Source: Flavobacterium cellulosilyticum
GTDB taxonomy: Bacteria > Bacteroidota > Bacteroidia > Flavobacteriales > Flavobacteriaceae
NCBI RefSeq assembly: GCF_004349355.1
Contig: NZ_SMFK01000003.1
Coordinates: 341,286 to 405,285 of the forward strand
Direction of reading: 5' to 3'
Length of the DNA: 64,000 bases
Part shown: one piece after another, positions 39,494-49,507 of the stretch
Numbering within the stretch: the stretch's first letter is position 1
How the letters are laid out: each line of letters begins with the position of its first letter
Made by a program: the position numbers and the translations under genes
Notes under the pieces: model-generated
Database searches by the model: none
The model's input: the letters and a program-made list of their open reading frames with translations, nothing else
Told to the model about the DNA's origin: nothing

Positions 39494-40891
39494 CTAAAAA
39501 TTATATTTACTGGAATGAAAACCAAGGTTCAACAAACCTGGTTTAATTTCTGGAGCATTCATAAACAATCTCCATAATAAACCTGAACGGTAATTCTCAA
39601 TCATGGGAGTTATTGTACCTTGATCTATTGCTAAATAGCGTGGTGTAACCCAATTATATTGAGGGGAAAAGGCATCATATGGTCCTGCAATACCCACATA
39701 AGTTGCTTTGTTTTCATCATATAAATAATGAAGAAACTTCATGGATTCCGTTGGAGTATAAGGAAAAGACGATAAAGCCGCGGTAGGCGAAATTACTCCT
39801 AAATCATTATTTGGCTGGTGTGCTGCATAACCTGTGGTTCCATCACTATTTCTGGAGTAACTTGCTGTTAAGCCCCAACATTTATCGGAATAATCTTTCC
39901 ATTGTTTTGGATTGGCAATACAATATTTGTTGATAATTTTAGAATGATTGACAACTAAATCCCAATAATTGGCATATTTATCTGTTAAATTGTTTGGATC
40001 TAAGCCTAGATAAGAATAATGAGCCCAAAACATAGGTCCCACGTTTCCAATTGCCCCATTATAATTGAAAATTACTGGAACACCATATTGACTTCCTCCA
40101 TTTACAATTCCTCCATTTCTAGCCCAAGCTTGATGATATGCAGCAACAGGAATAGGATGCGTTGGTGATGCAGCTCCTAAAATGTAGGTAATCAAACATT
40201 CGTTATACCCTTCTAACTTAAAATTAATTTCCCAACCGTAATTGGGAGACCAGTGCCAGTACATGGCGTTTTCACCTTTAGTATACCAATCCCATTCTAC
40301 CCCTTTCCAAAGAAAATCGGCTTTGGCAGCCAATGCTTGTTCAGCAACATTTCCGTTTTTGAAATATTCGCGAACGGTTAATAATCCCTGACATAAAAAA
40401 GAAGTTTCTACTATATCTCCGCCATTATCTTTGGTTCCAAAAGGAATAACACGCCCTGTTGTTCCATCAATCCAATGAGACCACGCACCATGAAACCGAT
40501 CTGCTTTTTCCAGAAAAGTTAAGGCTGTTGTAAGTCTTGTTACCGCTTCTGCTCTGGGAACAAAACCTCTATCAATACCGGCAATAAGTGTCATTAACCC
40601 AAAACCGGAACCACCTGTAGTTACAATATTGGCTTCAAAACTAGGAGTATCTGTTAGATAGCGTTCTCTTGCTAATTTTGAATTGGTTTCGGCATAATCC
40701 CAAAAATACTTTATGGCATCCTTTTGGACTTGATCCATGGCTTCGGTATCCGTTAAAGGAATTACAACTACAGGAGTTGTTGGAGTTGTTGGTAATGGTG
40801 TACCGCCATTTCCTCCATTATTTCCTCCAGAGGAAGAAGAACAAGAATTGAAAAAATTAAAAAAGATCAAACAAAATATGAAATTCTTCAT
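39494..40891 (-). CDS. GH144-like lipoprotein (glycoamylase domain, PF10091 type)
   Basis: 465 aa from the ATG at 40891, which starts a lipoprotein signal (NFFNSC, Cys about residue 16) followed by a Ser/Gly/Asn- and Thr/Pro-rich linker. The rest is a glycoamylase-type (alpha/alpha)6 domain with AIKYFWDYAE, TGGSGFGLM, GDIVETSFLCQG, GLTASYS and NDLGVISPTAALSSFPYTP. Characterised Bacteroidota members of this type are GH144 endo-beta-1,2-glucanases; assignment here is by memory of the family. The longer frame (to 40921) adds a non-signal leader and is rejected. It was probably exported to the outer membrane. Confidence 0.88.
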   Translation of the reverse strand: MKNFIFCLIFFNFFNSCSSSSGGNNGGNGGTPLPTTPTTPVVVIPLTDTEAMDQVQKDAIKYFWDYAETNSKLARERYLTDTPSFEANIVTTGGSGFGLMTLIAGIDRGFVPRAEAVTRLTTALTFLEKADRFHGAWSHWIDGTTGRVIPFGTKDNGGDIVETSFLCQGLLTVREYFKNGNVAEQALAAKADFLWKGVEWDWYTKGENAMYWHWSPNYGWEINFKLEGYNECLITYILGAASPTHPIPVAAYHQAWARNGGIVNGGSQYGVPVIFNYNGAIGNVGPMFWAHYSYLGLDPNNLTDKYANYWDLVVNHSKIINKYCIANPKQWKDYSDKCWGLTASYSRNSDGTTGYAAHQPNNDLGVISPTAALSSFPYTPTESMKFLHYLYDENKATYVGIAGPYDAFSPQYNWVTPRYLAIDQGTITPMIENYRSGLLWRLFMNAPEIKPGLLNLGFHSSKYNF

Positions 40892-40961
40892 CGTTGTATG
40901 GTTAAAATTGAATATAAACACACCTGATTTTTAATTACAATCAGGTGCGTTTTGTTTATAA

Positions 40962-41942
40962 TTATCTGTTGTCTTTTTCCAAAAGATACAAGGCTTTTAC
41001 CTCATTAGCAGAAAGTGGTGCTTTATAGATTCTAAATTCATCTAATAAGCCAGCATAACTGGTTGCCCAACCTTGTGGGCCACCATTGTTTTGAGGTGGT
41101 GTAGTATCAAACTGATGTGTACCAAAAACAATTTTCCCGTTAGTTCCTACCATTTGGAAGGCACCATATTTAGGAGCATTATTACTATTGTCAATACTAC
41201 CTGGATTATCTGCATATAAAGGTGCAGTACCTACCACTCCTGCAGCAGGTGCGTAAGCAAAACTACCTACGTTAGCACTAGGAACACCATTTGTGTAAAA
41301 AGATATTTTACTAGTGGTAGAGCTATAGGAAATAACAATGTGAACCCAAGTGTTTAAAACATTATCCAAATTCACGATCACTCCTTGACTTCCCCATGCA
41401 ACACCATTTCTACCATTCTCTAAATCAACTTTTAATCTAAGTCTATTTGGAAATGCACCATCTGGATTTTCTAGAAAGAAATTTAAACCTCCCCAAAATT
41501 GCGTTGGTCTTACAATTGTAAAAATCCCTTGAGCGCCTTTCCCTTGACCTGGATTTCCCCCATCAGGAACAGTATTTGCAGTGTTCATCCAAAAGGAAAA
41601 TGTAAAATCATTTAAACCTGTAATTGCTGCGGAAGCATTTGCAACAGCATATCGGTGTTGAGAATTTGAACCCGAATAGGCCATTCCTTTTTTACCCGCT
41701 ACAAAACCTACGTTTGTAGCAATTGCTCCTGTAATCGCTCCTTTTAAATCTGTTAGATTATTTTCAAAACTTAATTTTGACACTAAACTTGAAGCAGCGA
41801 CATCATCTGAGTTTTCATAACCCCCAATTTTTTCATATGGAATTGAAGCATTTACTTTATCTATACTATCGCTATTGCAACTTCCAAAAAATTGAAATGC
41901 TATAACAGAAGCAAACAAGAAAATATATTTATTTTTTTTCAT
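40962..41942 (-). CDS. LamG/concanavalin-A-like surface lipoprotein, candidate glycan-binding protein
   Basis: 326 aa. Lipoprotein signal with FFGSC (Cys about 22). After a short linker comes a LamG-type jelly-roll (about 52-320): LSFENNLTDLKG, FTFSFWMNTAN, WVHIVISYS, and the closing LLDEFRIYKAPLSANEV. It has no catalytic motifs, so it is probably a surface glycan-binding protein working with SusD. It is 18 bp after susD and 70 bp before the GH144-like gene. Confidence 0.87.
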   Translation of the reverse strand: MKKNKYIFLFASVIAFQFFGSCNSDSIDKVNASIPYEKIGGYENSDDVAASSLVSKLSFENNLTDLKGAITGAIATNVGFVAGKKGMAYSGSNSQHRYAVANASAAITGLNDFTFSFWMNTANTVPDGGNPGQGKGAQGIFTIVRPTQFWGGLNFFLENPDGAFPNRLRLKVDLENGRNGVAWGSQGVIVNLDNVLNTWVHIVISYSSTTSKISFYTNGVPSANVGSFAYAPAAGVVGTAPLYADNPGSIDNSNNAPKYGAFQMVGTNGKIVFGTHQFDTTPPQNNGGPQGWATSYAGLLDEFRIYKAPLSANEVKALYLLEKDNR

Positions 41943-41960
41943 TTTTACTGTTTTTAAGAA

Positions 41961-43418
41961 TTAATTATAACCAGGATTTTGTGTAGATAAACCAGCGGAT
42001 TGAGATATAAACGATTGTGGTAAAGGAAATAATTCGTTTTTCCCTGCAACAAATGTTTTACCGTCAATTGCAAAAGCAGCAACTGCCTGACCTGTTCGTA
42101 CTAAATCGAAATATCTATCGTGTTCAAAAGCCATTTCTACTCTTCTTTCTTTCCAAATTGCAGTTCTTACCGCAGCTTGCGTAGTAGCAGTAGTATTTCC
42201 CAAACCTGCTCTATTTCTTATTTGGTTTAACAAAGGAATTGCGGTTGAAGTACTGTTTAATTCATTCAATGCTTCGGCTTTCATCAGGATAACTTCGGCA
42301 AATCTCAAATATTTAATATCAGCATCTGAATTATCATCTCCAGTATAAGCAGATGAATAGGCTTTGTAGTTATATCTAGGATTATCAACCGTAATTGGCA
42401 CCACTCTACCATCATACAATGTAGTTCCGGCAAAAATAATGGTTGCAGCTTTTCTAACATCACCAACTTCATAAGCATTTACTAAACTTAAACTTGGAGT
42501 ATTGAAACCCCAACCCCAGCCGCCAGTACCACGAGCTCCTTGCACCTGAGAATATTGTTGAATTCCTTTTGCAGGAGTAGCCCCTGAACCATAAATTTCG
42601 AAAATAGATTCAGTATCAAATTTTCCTGCTAATTTATACTGGGAAGAATAATCCAAAACCAAAGAATATCCGGTAACTAGGTTACAATTGTCCACTACTT
42701 TTTGCCAGTTTTTTTGATACAAATTAACTTTGGCAAGCAATGCATAAGTAGCACCTTTTGACGCTCTTGATTTTTCTGAAGCAGCATAAGCAGTTTTTTC
42801 TGGTAATGCCGCAATAGCATCCGCTAGGTCCTTTTCAATAAAAGCATAAACTTCCGCAGGAGTTTTTCGAGTCAACTGCATTATTCTATCAGCATCCGAA
42901 GATGGATTTGGCAAATGATCAATAATTGGAACGCCACCATAGGCTTTTACCAAAGTAAAATACATAAAAGCTCTTAAAAACTTAGTTTCACCAAGTAATC
43001 TAGTGCGTAAAGCTGGATTGGCTTGATCTAATTGAGGGATAATACTTAATGCTTGATTGCATCTGTTAATTCCTTCATAATTCGCTGCAAAAACTTCGCC
43101 GATAGAACCACTTGACGAATTATAAGTCAAGGCATCCATTAAATCTTTGTCACCTCCTGTATCTCCAGGTGAAGAACCTTTATCTGCATCATCGGAAGCA
43201 ATACTTGTCATTCCGATCCAAGAAAAGGTGGACATATTCCAATCTAAAAATTTATTATAAATTGCTGTCACAAAGGTAGTAGCTCCTGCATCATTGTTAA
43301 ACAATTCGAGATCTGCTGTTGAAATAGATGCGGTTTGTTTAACATCTAAAAAATCTTTTGTACATCCCATAAAAAGACCTGCGGATAGAACAAAAATGGA
43401 TATATATATCTTTTTCAT
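41961..43418 (-). CDS. SusD/RagB family outer-membrane lipoprotein
   Basis: 485 aa. Lipoprotein signal with FMGC (Cys about 19). It shows the SusD fold: TPR-like helices, the early GINRCNQAL, LGETKFLRAFMYFTLVKAYGGVPII, EVILMKAEALNE and the C-terminal WKERRVEMAFEHDRYFDLVR. It binds oligosaccharide at the cell surface and forms the lid over the SusC transporter. It is encoded 4 bp after susC. Confidence 0.96.
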   Translation of the reverse strand: MKKIYISIFVLSAGLFMGCTKDFLDVKQTASISTADLELFNNDAGATTFVTAIYNKFLDWNMSTFSWIGMTSIASDDADKGSSPGDTGGDKDLMDALTYNSSSGSIGEVFAANYEGINRCNQALSIIPQLDQANPALRTRLLGETKFLRAFMYFTLVKAYGGVPIIDHLPNPSSDADRIMQLTRKTPAEVYAFIEKDLADAIAALPEKTAYAASEKSRASKGATYALLAKVNLYQKNWQKVVDNCNLVTGYSLVLDYSSQYKLAGKFDTESIFEIYGSGATPAKGIQQYSQVQGARGTGGWGWGFNTPSLSLVNAYEVGDVRKAATIIFAGTTLYDGRVVPITVDNPRYNYKAYSSAYTGDDNSDADIKYLRFAEVILMKAEALNELNSTSTAIPLLNQIRNRAGLGNTTATTQAAVRTAIWKERRVEMAFEHDRYFDLVRTGQAVAAFAIDGKTFVAGKNELFPLPQSFISQSAGLSTQNPGYN

Positions 43419-43422
43419 AGTT

Positions 43423-46416
43423 TTAAAATTTTAAATTAACACCAAAAACAAATGATCTCAATGTTGGGTAAGCATTTAACTCAATACCTTGAGAACCATA
43501 CGGATCACCATCTCCATTTAATTCTGGAGAAAATCCTGAGAATTTTTGTGTGATAAATGGGTTTATTGCATTTACATACACTCTAGCGGAACTTATAAAA
43601 TCACCTTTTAAAGGAATTTTATAACCTAAGGTAATATTGTTGACTCTAAAGAAATCACCAGACTCTAAGTAATAAGTCGATGCAATTGGCACTTGGTTAA
43701 AAGGACCTGGTTTTGTTGCTGTTAAATTATTAGGTGTCCAAAAATTTGTAGCTAGAGATTCCTCGATGTTTTCCCCTGCAAAACGTTGGGCTTTTTTTCC
43801 ATTGTATACTTTAGCACCAGAGGTACCATAACCGTCAACAGATAAATCGAAGTTTTTATAAACTAAGCCTAAAGAAATTCCGTAAGTTGAAGTTGGCAAT
43901 ACTGAACCTACATATTTCCTATCAGCATCAACTACAGCATCTTGAGTTGCAGTTGTTCCATCCGCTTTGTAATACAACATTGTTCCCGTTGCACTGTCGA
44001 AGCCGGCATAGTCATACAAGAAGAAACTTCCCAATGGCTGACCAACTGAACTGTTAGCCAGTAATTTAGTATATTGCCCATTTCCTAGACCACCACCCAG
44101 AACAGCAGCTAGATTCGCATCTTTCAAGCTTTTAAGTTTATTGGTGTTGTTTGAATAATTACCGCCAATCCAATAACTGATATCGTCAGTGATTTTATCT
44201 TCCCAACGCAACGCAATTTCATATCCCTTGTTTGACACTTCACCAACGTGTGCTGGAGATGCAGAACTTACTCCTGAAGTTTGGAATGGAGTAGTATTTA
44301 AAATAACGTTTGTGGTTGTTTTGTCATAAACATCAAATGAACCTTTTAGTTTTCTGTTTAATAATTCAAAATCTAAACCCGCAGAAGCTTCTTCGGTAAT
44401 TTCCCATGACAAACTTGGGTCAATTTGTGAGTTTATAGTTGTTCCTTCACTTAATATAGAACCACCTAAATAACCGATAAGTCCAGAAGAAAAAGATTGA
44501 TTATTTAACGGAACTCTTTGATTTCCTAATCGTCCCCAACCTCCCCTAAGTTTTAATAAATCGATTCCATTTACATTAGCCAAGAAGTTTTCATTAGTCA
44601 TAATCCAACCTAAACCAAAAGAGGGAAAAGTTCCCCAACGATAATCTTTACTAAAGTTCGATGAACCATCACGTCTTACAGTACCAGTAATTAAATATTT
44701 GTTCATCAATTTATATTGAAAACGACCGAAGTAAGATTGTAATCTGCTTTCGTTAGACACTTCATCTCTATAACTTGTTACGTTTCCAGCATATTCAGCA
44801 CCAGATAATGCCCAATAGTTTGAATTCGCATTTACATCTTTTCTTACTACAGTCAATTTACTTGTGCTACCTACAGAAGAGGATTCCGTACCGGCAGTAA
44901 GCTCGATATCGTGTATGTCACCAAACTCTTTGTTATACGTAAAATAGTTTGATAAGTTCCAATTAAAACGATCTTCTCTACCCTTTGTTAAATCGTTTAA
45001 ATGAGATGTAGTTGGGTAATTAGCAGCAACACGCGATGGATCTGCTGCTAACCAAATTGCTTTGGTATTACTATAATTATAGTTTTTCCAAGTGTAATTC
45101 TCTCCGTTAAATTGTGATGTGAATTTTAATGATTTTATGATTTCATAATCTAATTTTAAACCTCCTTGCATTAGAATACTTTTTTGTTGTTCGTCAAAAA
45201 AGTTTAAAGCAGCCACTGGATTTCCAACATTGTTAAATGAAGATCCGGATGTGCCTGCAAAACCATTATTTCCAACAAAAGAAACACCATATTGTCCATT
45301 AGGAAAATAAACAGGAACAATCGGTGATTGCTTGTAAGCAGTTGTAAACGCATCAAGCGGTTTTGGTGTAGAATGAGTATAACCAACACTAAATGTTTGA
45401 TTTAAAGTCAATTTTTTAGAAATTTTATATTCATTGTTATTTCTAAAAGTAAGACGACTGTATTCTAAACCGTTTAAAATAGCTTTTTCTTCATAGTTCC
45501 CTAAGCTAAAAAAGTATTTAATACTTTCAGATGAACCAGACACAGAAACATTATTCTGATTATAAGAACCCGTTTTTGTAATAGCATTAAACCAATCTGT
45601 ATTAATGGGTTGATCTTGTGAAAAAGTAGTAGATTGCAAAGCAGCATTAGTATAATGAGAAAACTGATTACTACCAGCCATTTTAACTGTTTTAAGAGGT
45701 TCTCTAAAACCCGCGAAGCTTTCAGCTTCAATACTTAATTTATTTCCTTTCCCTTTTTTAGTAGTAATAATGATTACACCATTTGACGCTCTATTACCAT
45801 AAATAGCCAAGGAGGAAGCATCTTTAAGAATGTCATAAGAAACAATATCATTCGTATTGATGTTATTGATATTTTCAGTAGGCATACCATCAACAACAAA
45901 TAAAGGAGTTCTTCCCCCTATTGCAGTTCCCATACCTCTAATAATTACTGAGGGTGTACTTCCAGGCAAATCAGATGACACCACTTGAACACCTGCTGCT
46001 TTACCTTGTATGGCCTGAGATGCATTCAAAACCTTAGTTTTCGAAATTTCATCCGCATTTATGGAAGTGATGGCTGTTGTATTATCAATTTTTTTACGAG
46101 TACCATACCCAATTACTACAACTTCTTTCAAAGTTGTTTCTGATTCTTTCAGGGCAACTGTCATATTAGAGGTTGCTTTTTTTGTAGTAGTTTCATATCC
46201 AATAAAAGAAAACTCTAAACTTTCGTTTTCTTTGGCATTGATAGAAAAATTACCATCAAAATCTGATGTTGTAGAAGCCTTTGTTTCCGTCGACACAATA
46301 TTTGCACCTGGAATTGGCAATCCTTTTTCATCTTGTACTTTTCCTTTTATAACTTGACCAGACATATAAGCTGGAAGCAAGAGGAGCGCTAAAAAGCTAA
46401 AAATAAAATTTCTCAT
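43423..46416 (-). CDS. SusC/RagA family TonB-dependent transporter
   Basis: 997 aa. A signal peptide ends MSGQ; then a carboxypeptidase-like N-terminal domain (about 22-95, GKVQDEKGLPIPGANI), a TonB-box region (EVVVIGYGT), a plug with IRGMGT and PLFVVDGMP, and a C-terminal 22-strand barrel ending in FGVNLKF. It imports oligosaccharides across the outer membrane with TonB energy, in complex with the following SusD. It is the first gene of the PUL operon; a region with operator-like repeats lies upstream. Confidence 0.97.
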   Translation of the reverse strand: MRNFIFSFLALLLLPAYMSGQVIKGKVQDEKGLPIPGANIVSTETKASTTSDFDGNFSINAKENESLEFSFIGYETTTKKATSNMTVALKESETTLKEVVVIGYGTRKKIDNTTAITSINADEISKTKVLNASQAIQGKAAGVQVVSSDLPGSTPSVIIRGMGTAIGGRTPLFVVDGMPTENINNINTNDIVSYDILKDASSLAIYGNRASNGVIIITTKKGKGNKLSIEAESFAGFREPLKTVKMAGSNQFSHYTNAALQSTTFSQDQPINTDWFNAITKTGSYNQNNVSVSGSSESIKYFFSLGNYEEKAILNGLEYSRLTFRNNNEYKISKKLTLNQTFSVGYTHSTPKPLDAFTTAYKQSPIVPVYFPNGQYGVSFVGNNGFAGTSGSSFNNVGNPVAALNFFDEQQKSILMQGGLKLDYEIIKSLKFTSQFNGENYTWKNYNYSNTKAIWLAADPSRVAANYPTTSHLNDLTKGREDRFNWNLSNYFTYNKEFGDIHDIELTAGTESSSVGSTSKLTVVRKDVNANSNYWALSGAEYAGNVTSYRDEVSNESRLQSYFGRFQYKLMNKYLITGTVRRDGSSNFSKDYRWGTFPSFGLGWIMTNENFLANVNGIDLLKLRGGWGRLGNQRVPLNNQSFSSGLIGYLGGSILSEGTTINSQIDPSLSWEITEEASAGLDFELLNRKLKGSFDVYDKTTTNVILNTTPFQTSGVSSASPAHVGEVSNKGYEIALRWEDKITDDISYWIGGNYSNNTNKLKSLKDANLAAVLGGGLGNGQYTKLLANSSVGQPLGSFFLYDYAGFDSATGTMLYYKADGTTATQDAVVDADRKYVGSVLPTSTYGISLGLVYKNFDLSVDGYGTSGAKVYNGKKAQRFAGENIEESLATNFWTPNNLTATKPGPFNQVPIASTYYLESGDFFRVNNITLGYKIPLKGDFISSARVYVNAINPFITQKFSGFSPELNGDGDPYGSQGIELNAYPTLRSFVFGVNLKF

Positions 46417-46565
46417 AAAATTTAGTTATTAAAGTTAGTATAGCTAAAGTAGGTAATTATAACGTTATAGTTAACTATTGTGGCATACTACACAAGTACA
46501 TCAAATTTTAAAAAAGCTTACTAAAATCAGTGTTTAAAAGGGAATAATAACGAAAATGAGTATAG

Positions 46566-46599
46566 CACTACATCGTGATGATGTAGCGATGATGTAGTG
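46566..46599. promoter_or_regulatory. Operator-like repeat cluster upstream of susC
   Basis: GATGATGTAG occurs at 46577-46586 and 46588-46597, an 11-bp period (one helical turn). CACTACATC (46566-46574) is the exact inverse of GATGTAGTG (46591-46599). The cluster sits in the 238-bp gap between the regulator gene end and susC, 150-180 bp before the susC ATG, and is a plausible binding site for the adjacent regulator. Confidence 0.5.
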
Positions 46600-46654
46600 T
46601 GAATTCATGAAATTATACTGTAAAATTAGATTATCTATAAAAAAATAAACTTAT

Positions 46655-49420
46655 TTATAGCGATAAAAGAAACTTAGAAAGATTTTCGTCTTGAATAAGG
46701 TTCAATTTCTTTCTTAATCGATAGCGTTGCAATTCTACACCTCTAAAAGAAATATTCATCATAGGAGCAATTTCTTTAGAAGAAAGATTCATTTTTAAAT
46801 AAACGCATAACTTAATGTCCTTTGGTGTAAGATTTGGATATTTTTTAGAAAGATTAATGATGAATTCATTGTGAATTTGATTCAAGTTGGATTCAAAAGT
46901 TTCCCATTCATGTTTGTTTACTGCATTGATTTTTATTGTCTTTTTGATTTCACTTTTGAGTCTGTTAAAATCAGCTTCAGAATCTAAAATTCCCTGAATA
47001 TTCTCAATCATTTCGCTTTGCTTTGCAATTGAAAGTGATTTACTGGTAACCTCAGACGATTTAGTTTGTATTTCGAGTTCAAGAATATGTCTTTCATATT
47101 CTTGAATATTCAATTCATTTTCCGCTTTTAATTCTATTTCCAATATTTTCTTCTGATGCTTCAATTCCTCTTCTTGCAATTCTAATTTTTGAATGTAACG
47201 CATTTTATTCCATTTATAATAGAGATATAAAATCAGGCTTATAACAAGAATGTATAATGATATCATCCAAAAAGACAAATACCAAGGTTTTGCAACTACA
47301 AAATCAAAACCTGAAACTTTATTAAATGCTAACCCATCAAAGGAGTATATAGCTACAGCATGAGTACCGCTATTTAAATTAGATAAAACTATTAAACCTT
47401 CTTTTATAGGCAGAAAATCCTTTGATGAATTCAATTTATAAAATAAAATTGGTTTTGAATCACCATATATTCCTGATATCACACTTATTTTAAGTTCTGA
47501 AATAAACTTTATTTTTGAATTATTTACTACTAAGTCACCATTGTTATATGCTTCAATTGTTATTTTTGGAACAGGGTTAATTTCACTTTTTAAGTGCAAT
47601 GAAATAAACCCATCATCAAGATTTAATAAATAATTATCACCACTTTTAAAAATTTTCAAATTATCATTTATCAGTTTTCCTTTATAGTATTTTTCTTGAA
47701 TACTATTCCAAACAAATTTATTTTCACTAGCATAAATATGATATAAAATACCGTCCTGTAGCACTATAAAGTTATTCTCATCGATCGCAACTATGTCTGA
47801 AATATTTTGGAAATTAGTATTGAAAATTTTATTTTTTTCCAGTTTTTTGGAAATAGAATTATAAGTAAACCAGGAATTATGAATTAAAAAAAGCAGCTCA
47901 TTTCGGAAATTAAAAATTTTCACCCCAAAATCATTTATCATTGCATTTTGTTGTGTAACATTCTCTACTTTAATGGTTTCAAAAGCATCATTATACATTA
48001 TTAGATACAAACCTCTATAATTATCCGCAGCCCAAATCTCATTTTTTTTGTTTTGTGCTACATATTTAATCGGCTTAGAAAGTCCATTTATTCTAATATA
48101 TTGAGGTAAATTATTTGGATCATTATAGATCAAGACTCCGCTGTAAGTAGCTTGAAAATACCAATTATTAATATTACTTTTTGTTAAATTCCACCCTCCG
48201 TTTATGGAATTTAATTTTGAAAAAACGCCGTTTTCATAAATAAACGTTCCTTCATTGTGACCAATCAGGTAGCTATTATTTATTTTTCCAATATCCCATG
48301 CTTGGCCTTGAGTATTGGGAACTAATGAAAAATGATTGTCACTATATTTAAAAATCCCGTGATTAGAAGCCATTAAGTAACCATTATCAATCGTAACCAC
48401 CGAATATACAGAACCTAAAGTACCTGAATTATCATAAAATGTTAAAATTGGAGAGTTGACTTCAATATGGGCAATCCCATTGTCTAAACCCAGCCATAAA
48501 TTATTTTCTTTATCTAGTCCAATACTCAAAATAGAATTATTCATCAAGATATTATTCCTATTTATATTTTTAAAGGAAGTATCATTCATGTCAACAATAT
48601 AAACCCCTTCGCTAGCTGTGCCTACAATCAATTTATTGTTTTTTATAAACTTAGCTGCATTTATATTAGCCGTTTTCAATGTCTCGTTTAAGGGATTTTT
48701 CCAAGGAATGATAACTCCATTTTCAGCAACAAAAACCCCATTTTTTTTAGTGAAAAAGTATGTTTTGTTTTGAAACTTATCAATAGAATGAATAACGTTG
48801 TTTTTTAGAATTTCCCATCCTTTCATTTTTTCGATGTGAGAATGATTCAATTTATAAATCCCTTCTTCAACTGAAGCTACTAAAATCTCGTTATCAATAA
48901 CAAAACAGTAGGAAATGAGAAACGGTAATTTAATTTCCCAAATACGTTTACCATCATATTGAAAAATACTATTGAATGACTGAAAATAAATAGTATTCTT
49001 TACTTTAAAAATTTTCCATATTTCTTCATTTTCACTATCTTCAAAAACCTTTTTTCCACTAGAAATGGAAACATAATTCATTTTCCCATTCTTACGGTGC
49101 CAATACCCAAATTCCTTATAAGAACCTGAATAAATACGGTCTCCATCTACCATTACAGATCGTATAATAGACTTGTTAGGCAAAGTATATTTCTCCCATT
49201 TTACGCCATCGTAACGCAATAAATAATGATTATTAGCAAAATACATTGCCCTATCATTGCCTTGGGCAACATTCCAGATTTGATTGTCACCTTGATAGAT
49301 TGATTTGTTAAAATTTTCAACAAAAGGAAGTAACTCCTGGGAGTAAAGTTGCAATGATAAAAAACAAAAAATAATTATTTTTAAAGTTTTAGCAGTCAAA
49401 ATAGCAGGATTTATTTTCAA
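46655..49420 (-). CDS. Propeller/Y_Y_Y sensor-regulator with LuxR-type HTH (SusR-like PUL regulator)
   Basis: Up to 921 aa. A hydrophobic export segment ends LYSQ (about 26). A periplasmic seven-bladed-propeller-type sensor (about 30-620) and a Y_Y_Y-like domain follow, then a transmembrane helix (about 715-740), a coiled coil (745-800) and a C-terminal LuxR-type helix-turn-helix (about 860-915: LTPKDIKLCVYLKMNLSSKEIA). No kinase domain is present, so it should sense glycan and bind DNA as one membrane protein. The start is uncertain. The open frame begins at a TTG (49420) inside a TATATTTG box, another TTG lies at 49399, and no ATG occurs before residue 59. It probably controls the susC operon. 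Confidence 0.88.
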   Translation of the reverse strand: MKINPAILTAKTLKIIIFCFLSLQLYSQELLPFVENFNKSIYQGDNQIWNVAQGNDRAMYFANNHYLLRYDGVKWEKYTLPNKSIIRSVMVDGDRIYSGSYKEFGYWHRKNGKMNYVSISSGKKVFEDSENEEIWKIFKVKNTIYFQSFNSIFQYDGKRIWEIKLPFLISYCFVIDNEILVASVEEGIYKLNHSHIEKMKGWEILKNNVIHSIDKFQNKTYFFTKKNGVFVAENGVIIPWKNPLNETLKTANINAAKFIKNNKLIVGTASEGVYIVDMNDTSFKNINRNNILMNNSILSIGLDKENNLWLGLDNGIAHIEVNSPILTFYDNSGTLGSVYSVVTIDNGYLMASNHGIFKYSDNHFSLVPNTQGQAWDIGKINNSYLIGHNEGTFIYENGVFSKLNSINGGWNLTKSNINNWYFQATYSGVLIYNDPNNLPQYIRINGLSKPIKYVAQNKKNEIWAADNYRGLYLIMYNDAFETIKVENVTQQNAMINDFGVKIFNFRNELLFLIHNSWFTYNSISKKLEKNKIFNTNFQNISDIVAIDENNFIVLQDGILYHIYASENKFVWNSIQEKYYKGKLINDNLKIFKSGDNYLLNLDDGFISLHLKSEINPVPKITIEAYNNGDLVVNNSKIKFISELKISVISGIYGDSKPILFYKLNSSKDFLPIKEGLIVLSNLNSGTHAVAIYSFDGLAFNKVSGFDFVVAKPWYLSFWMISLYILVISLILYLYYKWNKMRYIQKLELQEEELKHQKKILEIELKAENELNIQEYERHILELEIQTKSSEVTSKSLSIAKQSEMIENIQGILDSEADFNRLKSEIKKTIKINAVNKHEWETFESNLNQIHNEFIINLSKKYPNLTPKDIKLCVYLKMNLSSKEIAPMMNISFRGVELQRYRLRKKLNLIQDENLSKFLLSL

Positions 49421-49425
49421 ATATA
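49418..49425 (-). promoter_or_regulatory. -7 box (TATATTTG on the minus strand) for the PUL regulator
   Basis: Exact TAnnTTTG match, read on the minus strand. No TTG at the usual 19-21 bp spacing (nearest is 23 bp). If used, transcription would start near 49411, making the TTG at 49399 the likelier start codon. Confidence 0.4.
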
Positions 49426-49449
49426 ATCACATTTATTCACATAAAGAAC

Positions 49450-49476
49450 AAAAAAGGCTTCCTAAATAAGAAGCCC
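49450..49476 (-). terminator. Terminator after the saccharopine-dehydrogenase-like gene
   Basis: Six-bp GC-rich stem (GGCTTC/GAAGCC) with an 8-nt loop and, on the minus strand, a run of six T. It is located 30 bp after the stop at 49508. Confidence 0.75.
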
Positions 49477-49507
49477 AATATTAAATTAAAAGAATATCAT
49501 TATTCAA

